Below are positions 1 through 5,475 of a stretch of 8,538 nt of DNA, in pieces. Below the pieces are notes generated by a model, which had not been told where the DNA came from, did not search any database, and saw nothing but the letters and a program-made list of their open reading frames with translations. A program made the position numbers and the translations under genes. Source of the stretch: a candidate division TA06 bacterium (GTDB taxonomy: Bacteria; Hydrothermota; DG-26; E44-bin18; JADFOU01); contig JADFOU010000074.1 in assembly GCA_022562655.1 (NCBI GenBank), forward strand, positions 1 through 8,538, given 5' to 3'. Each line of letters begins with the position of its first letter. The stretch's first letter is position 1.

Positions 1-35
1 GATCTGTCGAAGTATTCTGTTGGTATACATATAAA

Positions 36-112
36 GAGATTCAAATATTTATATGTTCGTATGTTCGAACATTCTAACATTAGAACATTCGAATGTTCGA
101 ACATAATAAATG
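36..112. repeat. AT-rich GTTCGAAC micro-repeat with 14-bp inverted arms
   Basis: This stretch is built from variants of the phrase ATGTTCGAAC/ATTCGAAC. Within it ATGTTCGAACATTC (61-74) is the exact reverse complement of GAATGTTCGAACAT (91-104), giving 14-bp perfect arms around a 16-nt spacer that itself contains further AACATT units. It lies beyond the 3' end of the Nudix gene. No coding frame is evident between 1 and 154. It could be a dispersed intergenic repeat, a cruciform or a protein-binding site. The sequence does not decide between these. Confidence 0.75.
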
Positions 113-120
113 ATTTGGAT

Positions 121-150
121 GTAGGGGCGGGGTTGTAACCTGCCCCCTAC
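121..150. repeat. Imperfect GC-rich hairpin (GTAGGGGC...GCCCCCTAC)
   Basis: Two 14-nt arms (121-134 and 137-150) fold around a 2-nt loop with two mismatches and one G-T pair. The outer GTAGGGG/CCCCTAC pairing is perfect over 7 bp. It sits just past the Nudix stop codon. Read on the plus strand it is followed by a T-rich tract (154-164), so it resembles an intrinsic terminator for a gene entering from the left. Read on the minus strand it has no U-run, so it is a weak terminator candidate for the Nudix gene. It also resembles widespread dispersed palindromic repeats of this composition. Confidence 0.55.
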
Positions 151-154
151 TGAT

Positions 155-559
155 TTATTTTTTTGTCAATCTTTGAATGATTGACCTGCCCCAACCGTGA
201 TGAGCGAATTCTTTGGCAGGAGGGAGTTCATTTAGGGGAAACCATTTCAAGTCCTTGACCCCTTCCCCCCTTCGCTCCTCTCCCGAGACTTCCACTTGAT
301 AATGAAAAACCAGATGCCAGGATTTGTCTTTCCCTATAAACGACTCCACTTCCGCTAGTTTTGCGGATTTCACTGTTAAGTCCGTCTGGTCCTTCAAAAT
401 CCGATGAAGAGCCTTCTCCGGGGCTTCCCCATATTTTAAGAGGTCATCAGGAAGAAACCATCCCTCTTGGCCATCTGGCGTAAAGTCATATTTTACCAGA
501 AGAACTGCTCCATTCCTCAATACAAGCCCATCGGCAATCAGTTTATAGACTTTCTCCAT
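155..559 (-). CDS. Nudix-fold protein with degenerate catalytic box
   Basis: This 134-residue protein is the size of a single Nudix domain. Residues 5-26 resemble the first strands of the fold, WFLP (34-37) matches the usual W-x-(L/P)PGG approach, and KWFPLNELP (105-113) matches the family's late RWF-x-LDELP segment. Nudix hydrolases cleave nucleoside diphosphates linked to another moiety, using the box G-x5-E-x7-R-E-U-x-E-E-x-G-U. Here E45 and R53 remain, but the three metal-binding glutamates align with I54, D57 and Q58, and the box glycines align with D39 and D60. Hydrolase activity is therefore doubtful. The start at 559 was chosen because the longer upstream frame merely reads through mnmA and shows no family similarity. 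The gene overlaps the end of mnmA by 17 bp, which implies translational coupling. Function is unknown. A binding or regulatory role is inference only. Confidence 0.78.
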   Translation of the reverse strand: MEKVYKLIADGLVLRNGAVLLVKYDFTPDGQEGWFLPDDLLKYGEAPEKALHRILKDQTDLTVKSAKLAEVESFIGKDKSWHLVFHYQVEVSGEERRGEGVKDLKWFPLNELPPAKEFAHHGWGRSIIQRLTKK

Positions 560-1727
560 TAGAATCCTTTTCCCCCTGGATCCACCCCCCTCCCAGAACA
601 ACATCGTCCTGATAAAAGACAACAAGTTGTCCAGGGGTAATGGCTCGCTGGGGTTCCTCAAAGATGACACGGACTTTCCCGGCCGAGGGTCGGGCATGGA
701 GATCGGGGTCGGCAGAGTCCTCACAGGCAGGGATGCCTGTGGTACTGAGGGGCTCTATCCGTGCCTTCGCCCCTTCATGGCGAGAACGGATCTTGGCGGA
801 GACGGTGATCGATTCGGTGAGAGTCTCCGTTCCCCCCTTGGTAAAGGGGGAAATGAAGGGGGATTTGGCGATCCAGTTCACATCCTTAGCGATTAATTCC
901 TTCTTGAGGAGGTCTCGATCTTCCCCAACAATCACCTGATTTTCAAGAGGATCAAGTCGGGTTACATAGAGGGGTCTTCCCGCTGCCACACCCAGACCAC
1001 GCCGCTGCCCGATGGTGTAGTTGGCGATGCCGGAATGTCTTCCCAAAACTTCTCCAGCCGAATTGACGATCTCTCCTTCTTGTATACCCGAATCGGGTAC
1101 GGTCGCTCTCTTTTGGAGAAGGCTGGGATAGCCCTCCTCCGAAATGAAACAGAGATCCTGACTCTCTTGCTTGCGAGCGAACCGGAGACCCTTCTTTCGC
1201 GCGATCTCCCTCACCTCTTTCTTGGTATACCCCCCCAGGGGGAAGCGGAGATGCTTCAAAACTTCCTGACTGAGGGTTGCCAGAAAGTACGACTGGTCCT
1301 TTTCGGAATCTTTCGCTTTCTTGAGAAGCCACCTCTCGGTTGAGCCATCATAAACAACTCTGGCATAATGACCCGTGGCTAAGAATTGAGCGTCCAATTC
1401 CTTTGCCCTTTTCAGAAGGGCTTTGAACTTCACCTGCTGGTTGCAGAGGACACAGGGGTTGGGGGTCTCCCCTTTGAGATACCCCTCTACAAAATAATCG
1501 ACCACCTCCTTCTCGAAGATTCCTTTGAAATTGACGGTATAATGAGGGAATCCTCCTATGGCGGCTGTTTCCTTGGCATCCCGAACATCCTCGGCGGTAC
1601 AGCACCTGGATCCGTCATAGAGTTTCATCGAGATACCGATGACCTCATACCCTCTTTCATTGAGGAGGAGGGCGGCGACGGAACTGTCCACCCCGCCACT
1701 CATGGCAACAACAATTCGATTTCCCAT
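543..1727 (-). CDS. mnmA: tRNA-specific 2-thiouridylase MnmA
   Basis: MnmA is a cytoplasmic enzyme that adenylates and then thiolates C2 of the wobble uridine (U34) in tRNA-Lys, -Glu and -Gln, taking sulfur from a relay. From the ATG at 1727 the protein has 394 residues: PP-loop SGGVDSS (10-16), first catalytic cysteine in NPCVLC (C92), second in DLCF (C193), GQRRGLG (240-246), and C-terminal beta-barrel signatures AKIRSRH and PGQLVVFY. The annotated start places the PP-loop near the N terminus as usual. A TTG at 1742 would add five residues. Neither start has a clear Shine-Dalgarno sequence. The protein is about 25-30 residues longer than typical. The extra length lies at residues 288-303 and 328-350, which are encoded by palindromic repeats. 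All catalytic motifs are intact, so it is probably functional. Confidence 0.96.
   Translation of the reverse strand: MGNRIVVAMSGGVDSSVAALLLNERGYEVIGISMKLYDGSRCCTAEDVRDAKETAAIGGFPHYTVNFKGIFEKEVVDYFVEGYLKGETPNPCVLCNQQVKFKALLKRAKELDAQFLATGHYARVVYDGSTERWLLKKAKDSEKDQSYFLATLSQEVLKHLRFPLGGYTKKEVREIARKKGLRFARKQESQDLCFISEEGYPSLLQKRATVPDSGIQEGEIVNSAGEVLGRHSGIANYTIGQRRGLGVAAGRPLYVTRLDPLENQVIVGEDRDLLKKELIAKDVNWIAKSPFISPFTKGGTETLTESITVSAKIRSRHEGAKARIEPLSTTGIPACEDSADPDLHARPSAGKVRVIFEEPQRAITPGQLVVFYQDDVVLGGGWIQGEKDSNGESL
671..720. repeat. Diverged copy of the CCGA/TCGG inverted-repeat family inside mnmA
   Basis: The ends GGACT (671-675) and AGTCC (716-720) are inverted, and inside them CCGA (683-686) pairs with TCGG (709-712). 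The words GGCCGAGGGT and TCGGCAG are shared, in the same order and at similar spacing, with the element at 2690-2748. The segment encodes the non-conserved stretch around ADPDLHARPSAG of MnmA, where family members normally have only a short loop. Membership of the repeat family is inferred from these shared words, and the copy is clearly diverged. Confidence 0.5.
722..741. repeat. Perfect 8-bp palindrome with GGGA loop inside mnmA
   Basis: CACAGGCA (722-729) and TGCCTGTG (734-741) are exact inverted arms around GGGA. It encodes the peptide TGIPAC in MnmA, which is outside any conserved motif. It abuts the diverged inverted repeat at 671-720, so together they make one composite insertion of roughly 70 bp that preserves the reading frame. 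Confidence 0.75.
831..863. repeat. CCCCCTT/AAGGGGG palindromic element inside mnmA
   Basis: CCCCCTT (833-839) pairs with AAGGGGG (844-850) around GGTA and is followed by GAAGGGGGAT. This matches the widespread dispersed repeat type whose in-frame reading gives peptides such as SPFTKGG. Here it encodes SPFISPFTKGG, between the DVNWI and VSAKIR segments of MnmA, where the family normally has only a few residues. The reading frame is kept. Confidence 0.75.
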
Positions 1728-1743
1728 TGGTTGAGATGTCAAA

Positions 1744-1782
1744 GGGTTAAATTTGACTATTTAACTACTCACCATTTAACCC
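1744..1782. repeat. TTAAAT micro-repeat with 9-bp inverted arms upstream of mnmA
   Basis: GGGTTAAAT (1744-1752) is the exact reverse complement of ATTTAACCC (1774-1782). The spacer carries another TTTAAC unit. The element fills most of the 65-bp ftsX-mnmA gap and uses the same TTAAAT(GG) vocabulary as the gap upstream of ftsE. It may form a hairpin in the transcript just ahead of the mnmA start. No promoter of convincing quality is visible in the gap. Confidence 0.65.
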
Positions 1783-1792
1783 ATTATCCAAT

Positions 1793-2656
1793 TCACTTCG
1801 GCCATATCTTGACAAATCTTCGGACAGAAAGGCTGCTTCCCCCAAGGCCCAAAAGGAGTCCGAACCCGACAATCCCGAAGAGGAACTCGCCTTCCAAAGA
1901 TGCGATTTCCGGGAGTCGGGTTCTAGCCAGATGGGTGAGTCCCAGGATCAAAAGGGCGGCTAGTCCTCCTCCAAGGAGACCATAGAGGCTTCCTGCAACC
2001 AGGAAAGGTCTCCGGATAAATCCCTCAGTTGCCCCCACCAGACTCATGATCTCGATTTCTTCCCGTTTGGAAAAAACAGTGAAGAGAATGGTGTTGAAGA
2101 TCACGAAAAGGGAAGCCCCACCGATGAGGAATCCCATGGTTAAATCTACGATGAAAAAGATCTGAATCCATTGGTCTAAACGTTCCACCCATTCCTCCCC
2201 AAAATCCACCTCCACAACCCCCTCAAAACCCTCAATCTGATGGGCAAGTGCTCCCACTTCTTCCGACTCTTTGTGACTGGGGTGGAGGCTGATCTTGAAT
2301 GAAGGGGGGAGTGGATTGATCTCTAAGGCATTCAGGAGATCGGAGTCCTCGCCAAGGTCCTCTGTGAGAATCTCGAGGGCATCCTCTTTCGAGATATAGA
2401 GGACTTCCTTTATGCCAACAAACCCTTTGATCTTTCCTTGAAGGTTTTCAAGGTCTCTTTTCGAAAGATCCTCCTGGAGATAGGCGGAGATCTCGACCTT
2501 CTCCCGAGCGACATCCACAAATTTCTGGAGGTTTCGAGTGACCAGAAGAAAGATCCCAAAGATGAAGAGGGAGGCTGTGGTGACCCCAATGGCGATGAGG
2601 CTCTGAAGTCGATCCCTCCCAAGACCCCTGAACCCTTCTTTTAAGGCGTAACTCAT
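1793..2656 (-). CDS. ftsX: Cell division ABC transporter permease-like protein FtsX
   Basis: FtsX is the inner-membrane partner of the FtsE ATPase. The complex works at the septum, where it regulates cell-wall hydrolases instead of moving a known substrate. The 287-residue product shows the classic layout: N-terminal cytoplasmic stretch, membrane segment about 18-39, a periplasmic domain of about 125 residues containing the family's NPLPPSF (114-120), then three membrane segments (about 166-192, 218-241, 258-276). Between the second and third lies the EIEIMSLVGAT cytoplasmic segment that is diagnostic of FtsX. The ATG at 2656 gives the usual short N-terminal tail, although no good Shine-Dalgarno sequence precedes it. 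It follows ftsE after 122 bp holding an inverted repeat. In many bacteria the two genes nearly touch. Confidence 0.95.
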   Translation of the reverse strand: MSYALKEGFRGLGRDRLQSLIAIGVTTASLFIFGIFLLVTRNLQKFVDVAREKVEISAYLQEDLSKRDLENLQGKIKGFVGIKEVLYISKEDALEILTEDLGEDSDLLNALEINPLPPSFKISLHPSHKESEEVGALAHQIEGFEGVVEVDFGEEWVERLDQWIQIFFIVDLTMGFLIGGASLFVIFNTILFTVFSKREEIEIMSLVGATEGFIRRPFLVAGSLYGLLGGGLAALLILGLTHLARTRLPEIASLEGEFLFGIVGFGLLLGLGGSSLSVRRFVKIWPK

Positions 2657-2689
2657 CCCATTATAATGGATTTATTTCAAATTGCAAAG

Positions 2690-2748
2690 TTAGTCCGCCT
2701 CCCTGGCCGAGGGTTGGGAGAGTATGAAGGGCTCGGCAGGCGGACTAA
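2690..2748. repeat. Inverted-repeat element (11-bp arms) between ftsE and ftsX
   Basis: The terminal arms TTAGTCCGCCT (2690-2700) and AGGCGGACTAA (2738-2748) are perfect inverted repeats. Inside them CCGAG (2707-2711) pairs with CTCGG (2732-2736). The element shares its ends and inner words (CCTGGCCGA, GGGCTCGG) with 5201-5264, which lies in the opposite orientation. It encodes nothing. It resembles a small non-autonomous palindromic repeat of REP or MITE type. No target-site duplication is obvious. Confidence 0.85.
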
Positions 2749-2786
2749 TTTTGATATGCTAATTTTAATATGCTATTTTTATGAAC
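2745..2786. repeat. 14-bp tandem repeat, about 2.5 copies, at the 3' end of ftsE
   Basis: CTAATTTTGATATG (2745-2758) is followed directly by CTAATTTTAATATG (2759-2772) and a decayed third unit beginning CTATTTTTATG. It overlaps the outer edge of the inverted repeat on the left and the ftsE stop codon on the right, so the last codon and stop of ftsE lie within repeat sequence. Confidence 0.75.
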
Positions 2787-3438
2787 TCTCAGTAACCACT
2801 CCCAGTTGGATCCGAAGAATCCGAAAGGGGTTTTTATTGGTTAGCTCATGATGGTGGGTGGAGAGGACTACAGCGGTTCCACTGGTATGAATATCCTTTA
2901 AAAGATAGAGGATTTCATCACTGCTCTCCGGATCTAAATTTCCCGTAGGTTCATCGGCTAAGAGAATGAAGGGATTTCGGACAAGAGCCCGTGCGATAGC
3001 GACCTTCTGCTGTTCTCCTCCAGACAATTGGTAGGGGTACACATGTCGTTTCTGAGTGAGACCTACCCTTCCAAGTACCTCTAAGACCCGCTTCGCCTCT
3101 TCTCTCCTGGGTGTCCCGATCACCTGGAGGGCAAAGGCGACATTCTCGTAGACATTCCGATCTTTCAAGAGTTTAGAATCTTGAAAGATCACCCCGATCT
3201 TCCTCCGAAGAGTGGAGATCTCCTTCCGCTTGATTGACGAAGAGGAGTAGTTTGCAACCCTGACTTCTCCTGCTGAAGGGAGGAGGTCGAAGTAGATCAG
3301 GCGGAGAAGGGTAGATTTGCCGGAGCCCGTAGGTCCTATGAGATAGAGAAACTCCCCCTTCTCAATGGTAAAGTTCACCCTTATGAGGGCAGTTAACCCC
3401 TCCCGAAAGGATTTGGTGACCGATTGGAAAGAGATCAT
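2779..3438 (-). CDS. ftsE: Cell division ATP-binding protein FtsE
   Basis: FtsE is the cytoplasmic ATPase of the FtsEX divisome complex. The 219-residue product contains a complete ABC ATPase: Walker A GPTGSGKST (35-43), Q-loop glutamine Q86 in IFQD, signature LSGGEQ (138-143), Walker B FILLADEP with catalytic E163, and the H-loop histidine H195 in STHHH. The length matches the family (about 220), and the EPTGNLD context and following ftsX separate it from LolD and MacB relatives. The ATG at 3438 gives the standard N terminus (MISFQSVTKSF). No Shine-Dalgarno sequence is seen before it. A strong promoter lies about 60 bp upstream, so ftsE probably begins its own transcript independently of the prepilin genes. 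Confidence 0.95.
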   Translation of the reverse strand: MISFQSVTKSFREGLTALIRVNFTIEKGEFLYLIGPTGSGKSTLLRLIYFDLLPSAGEVRVANYSSSSIKRKEISTLRRKIGVIFQDSKLLKDRNVYENVAFALQVIGTPRREEAKRVLEVLGRVGLTQKRHVYPYQLSGGEQQKVAIARALVRNPFILLADEPTGNLDPESSDEILYLLKDIHTSGTAVVLSTHHHELTNKNPFRILRIQLGVVTESS

Positions 3439-3445
3439 TGAGATT

Positions 3446-3478
3446 GGTTAAATGGTAATTAGTTAAATGGTTAAATTT
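3446..3478. repeat. TTAAATGG micro-repeat in the ftsE leader
   Basis: GGTTAAATGG (3446-3455), AGTTAAATGG (3461-3470) and GGTTAAATTT (3469-3478) follow one another with few bases between. The array lies between the predicted transcription start near 3501 and the ftsE start codon, so it would be part of the 5' leader. The gap before mnmA uses the same words. Confidence 0.65.
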
Positions 3479-3507
3479 CTATAGAGATCTTCGATTCGGT
3501 TAAAATT

Positions 3508-3536
3508 ACTATAACAGGATCAAGAAGGGGTGTCAA
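3508..3536 (-). promoter_or_regulatory. Sigma-70-type promoter of ftsE
   Basis: On the minus strand, TTGACA (3536-3531) is separated by exactly 17 bp from TATAGT (3513-3508). This is a perfect -35 and a five-of-six -10. The predicted start is near 3501, about 60 nt ahead of the ftsE ATG. It lies in the 163-bp gap after the PilW-like gene, which makes ftsE-ftsX-mnmA-Nudix a likely transcription unit of its own. Confidence 0.75.
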
Positions 3537-3601
3537 ATGGTTTCCAACATCGTTCTTATCATCCGAACCATCCGGTGAATCCACTGACTTCATTTTCATC
3601 C

Positions 3602-4243
3602 TTATCTCCTCACGACTGCGTCTCCCAAAGCCTGAACCATTCGTTTCGATGTCTGAAGAAAAACACTATGAGAACCTTTCGAGACTTCCAGAACCACCTG
3701 GATCATCGTGACGGACCCCTCCTCTCCTTGGGAGAGCTCTCCATCTTGATTGTGGTCAAGCCCATCAAAGTCCACCCGCCCTTTATACAGACGAATCGGG
3801 TCATAGCCCCAGTAGTTGAATCGGAAGGTCTTCACTCTAACCCCCGGAGGGAGAATCCTCTTCCCATTTCGTAAGAGTTCTTCATCCTTTCGACCATAGG
3901 TGACCGGCCTCTCCTCATAAATGGGTCTTAGAAACTTGCCTTTACCAAGGATTTCCATCTCCTCCTCCCCTACCTTTTCGTAAACTCCGATTCGAACCTC
4001 CTCCAGCTTGGCGAGGAGGAGGTTGGACTGGGTGATTTCATTCACAAGGTGATCCAGAACGATCTGAGTGGTCATCTCCAGAGAAGCCCTCTTCTCTCCA
4101 GCCTCCACCACTTTGAGGGTGTGAATATAAATGTAAACCAGAAGGGAGAGGAGGAAGGAGAGGATGGTTAGCGCCACAAGAGACTCTATCAGGGCAAACC
4201 CTGAAGTAGACCGGGGGAGGACATCCGCCTTAGGGGGATTCAT
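3602..4243 (-). CDS. PilW/GspJ-like minor prepilin with EF-hand-type loop
   Basis: The product has 213 residues with a class III (prepilin) signal: a 15-residue leader ending in STSG, then FALIESLVALTIL, with the invariant glutamate at mature position 5 (E20) and a hydrophobic helix to about residue 42. A prepilin peptidase would cut after G15 and methylate F16. The rest is a mostly beta, soluble domain, as in PilW or type II GspJ pseudopilins. Residues 163-174 (DHNQDGELSQGE) match a canonical 12-residue EF-hand calcium loop, with acids at 1, 5 and 12, N at 3 and G at 6. I chose the ATG at 4243. A frame with TTG at 4288 or ATG at 4282 would add 13-15 residues encoded by an AT-rich repeat. It is the third gene of the prepilin cluster, 56 bp after its neighbour. 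Assignment to PilW as against GspJ is uncertain. Confidence 0.87.
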   Translation of the reverse strand: MNPPKADVLPRSTSGFALIESLVALTILSFLLSLLVYIYIHTLKVVEAGEKRASLEMTTQIVLDHLVNEITQSNLLLAKLEEVRIGVYEKVGEEEMEILGKGKFLRPIYEERPVTYGRKDEELLRNGKRILPPGVRVKTFRFNYWGYDPIRLYKGRVDFDGLDHNQDGELSQGEEGSVTMIQVVLEVSKGSHSVFLQTSKRMVQALGDAVVRR

Positions 4244-4248
4244 TCTCG

Positions 4249-4297
4249 AATTGCAGATTTTGAATTTTTTCGCATTTTGCATTGTCAATTTTTAATG
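4249..4297. repeat. ATTTTGCA/TTGCAGATTTT micro-repeat before the PilW-like gene
   Basis: The stretch consists of near-repeats of TTGCA(G)ATTTTGAATTTTTTCGCATTTTGCATTGTC, that is, short TTGCA and ATTTTG units. It fills the gap between the stop of the GspI-like gene and the ATG at 4243, and resembles the low-complexity phrases at other junctions in this window. It happens to remain open in the frame of the downstream gene, so a gene caller may wrongly extend that protein. Confidence 0.6.
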
Positions 4298-4299
4298 TT

Positions 4300-4683
4300 T
4301 TACCACTCCTCTTTTAAAGTGATGAGTCGAGCGATGGGTACTTCCTCGTGACTGTGATAAACCCTCACCTTAATCTCTAAGGGGTCAGTCCCACCAGGAG
4401 GCTCCCCTTTCCCTTCCCCATCTACGACATCCCTCACCACTCGGAAGGAGTGGTTTCCCAAGTGAACTTCCCTCGTCCGATCCTTTATCGCCCTCTCCAT
4501 AAATTTGACATCCAAAGCCTCTTCCATCTCTCCCTGGGCTAAAGAGAGGGCCAATTGAAGGATATGGATTCGATAGTCAGAGGTCAACTCTTTGTGAAGG
4601 ACCGTGAGAAGGGGAAGGAGGAGAATGCTGATCAGGAGGATCGCCACCAACATTTCCATCAGGGTGAATCCTTTTTCATTCAT
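4300..4683 (-). CDS. GspI/PilV-like minor prepilin
   Basis: This 127-residue protein has a minimal prepilin leader MNEKG, cut before FTLMEMLVAILLIS. Phenylalanine is at +1 and glutamate at +5, followed by a hydrophobic helix to about residue 25. The segment LALSLAQGEMEEAL, just after the helix region, is typical of GspI/PilV proteins (A-x-x-LAQ-x-x-ME). The annotated start at 4683 forms an ATGA overlap with the stop of the upstream PilX-like gene, so the two are probably translationally coupled. AGGAAA upstream can serve as a Shine-Dalgarno sequence. The longer open frame to 4842 is read-through of the neighbouring gene in another frame. The protein would sit in or prime a type IV pilus or a type II secretion pseudopilus. 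Confidence 0.88.
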   Translation of the reverse strand: MNEKGFTLMEMLVAILLISILLLPLLTVLHKELTSDYRIHILQLALSLAQGEMEEALDVKFMERAIKDRTREVHLGNHSFRVVRDVVDGEGKGEPPGGTDPLEIKVRVYHSHEEVPIARLITLKEEW

Positions 4684-5162
4684 TTCGTCTTTTCCTGTCC
4701 CATGGATTTGTAAGGGAGAAAATAGAAACCCTTGTCCTTTCGAACAATCATCAAGGCACTTAGAGTTGCTGAGGACTCTCCGGAGATCCCTGTTGCAGTG
4801 ATCTCTGCCCCCGTTCCCCGATCCACAACGGAGATGAGGCATTCTCCTGTCCCTGTTGTGAAGAGACTATCCATGAGGAATGGATCTTCTTTCAGTCGAG
4901 ACAAATTCCCTGTAGAGTTGTGGGTTCTCCACTTCGGATTTCGTTTCAGGGTCCATATCGCCTTATTCAGTCCCGCCTCAGCCGTATAGTAAGCCTTGAG
5001 CCTTTCTCGCCTTTGAGAGAGGAAATGGGTTCTTCCCTGGATCGAGATGAGCCAGGCGCTTATGAGGAGGGAGATCACCATACCCATCTGGATCACTAAA
5101 ATGAGGACAACCCCTCTCTCTGTTTTCCTTTTATTCGAGATCTGAACTCCCTTGTGGCTCAT
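4680..5162 (-). CDS. PilX-like (PilX N-terminal type) prepilin
   Basis: The 160-residue product has a basic leader (SNKRKTERG), then VVLILVIQMGMVISLLISAWLI as a membrane helix (18-41), and the hallmark AYYTAEAGLNKAIWTL (57-72), which matches the A-(F/Y)-x-AEAGL signature after the helix in PilX/GspK-type minor pilins. The glutamate at mature position 5 is absent, as is common for these tip-type subunits. The remainder is a short soluble domain with GTGAEITATG-like beta segments. The ATG at 5162 was preferred over a TTG at 5180. Only a weak GAG lies ahead of it. It is the first gene after the promoter at 5290-5318 and overlaps the next gene by 4 bp. A GspK function cannot be excluded, but the size is small for GspK. 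Confidence 0.83.
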   Translation of the reverse strand: MSHKGVQISNKRKTERGVVLILVIQMGMVISLLISAWLISIQGRTHFLSQRRERLKAYYTAEAGLNKAIWTLKRNPKWRTHNSTGNLSRLKEDPFLMDSLFTTGTGECLISVVDRGTGAEITATGISGESSATLSALMIVRKDKGFYFLPYKSMGQEKTK

Positions 5163-5200
5163 TATCTCATTTTGATTCAAAATAGTTTATTGAAACTTCG

Positions 5201-5264
5201 GTCCGCCTACCGAGCCCGATACTTCCTTCCTCACCCTTGAGCTGGGTCGGCCAGGGAGGCGGAA
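5201..5264. repeat. Inverted-repeat element in the leader of the prepilin operon
   Basis: TCCGCCT (5202-5208) and AGGCGGA (5257-5263) are exact inverted arms. CCGA (5210-5213) and TCGG (5247-5250) add an inner stem. On the minus strand it reads TCCGCCTCCCTGGCCGA ... GGGCTCGGTAGGCGGAC, nearly the same ends as the copy at 2690-2748 with a different, slightly longer middle. It lies between the predicted transcription start (near 5283) and the first prepilin gene, so the hairpin would be transcribed in the 5' leader. Confidence 0.85.
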
Positions 5265-5289
5265 TCCATTTAAAATGAATCTTTATCTG

Positions 5290-5318
5290 ATTATATCCCC
5301 CCTGAAAAGGTCAGTCAA
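5290..5318 (-). promoter_or_regulatory. Sigma-70-type promoter of the prepilin operon
   Basis: On the minus strand, TTGACT (5318-5313) lies 17 bp from TATAAT (5295-5290): five of six at -35 and a perfect -10. The predicted start is near 5283, leaving a leader of about 120 nt that contains the inverted repeat at 5201-5264 before the PilX-like start codon. Confidence 0.72.
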
Positions 5319-5425
5319 TAAAGAAGTATCTTGTACATGGAGCACCTTCAGATGGACAAGGAAGAAGTTTCATGGAAGAGGGAGGAAGGGGTTTCTTCGG
5401 TTTCGGGTTTCGGTGTCATGCTGTC

Positions 5426-5454
5426 TTGACATTTTCGCTGGGATGGGTTATAAT
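5426..5454 (+). promoter_or_regulatory. Consensus sigma-70 promoter of the kinase-HAD gene
   Basis: TTGACA (5426-5431) and TATAAT (5449-5454) are both perfect and 17 bp apart. Transcription should begin near 5461, giving a leader of about 28 nt that carries the Shine-Dalgarno sequence. A promoter this close to consensus suggests strong, largely constitutive expression unless a repressor acts. Confidence 0.85.
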
Positions 5455-5475
5455 TGCCCATCATCCACGAAGTAT

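Noticed and set aside
36..112. CRISPR array
   Set aside because: The repeat units are short, variable and palindromic, with no unique spacers of regular length and no cas genes.
560..724. N-terminal extension of the Nudix protein into mnmA
   Set aside because: The extra 55 residues are antiphase translation of conserved mnmA sequence and the palindromic inserts. The Nudix fold begins at the ATG at 559.
1386..1985. Plus-strand 199-residue open frame
   Set aside because: It lies opposite mnmA and ftsX, shows no recognisable motif, and is explained as a shadow of those genes.
2660..2688. Possible minus-strand promoter TTTGCA, 17 bp, TATAAT ahead of ftsX
   Set aside because: The TATAAT is part of a palindrome (2658-2669) ending one base from the start codon. 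Transcription would begin inside or after the ATG, so it cannot serve ftsX as annotated.
2690..2748. Intrinsic terminator between ftsE and ftsX
   Set aside because: The stem is good, but on the minus strand it is followed by ACTTTGCAATTTG, not a U-run, and the same element occurs in a leader elsewhere. A dispersed repeat explains it better.
4684..4842. N-terminal extension of the GspI-like prepilin
   Set aside because: It overlaps the PilX-like coding sequence in another frame and puts 53 residues before a textbook prepilin leader. The ATGA junction at 4680-4683 is the natural start.
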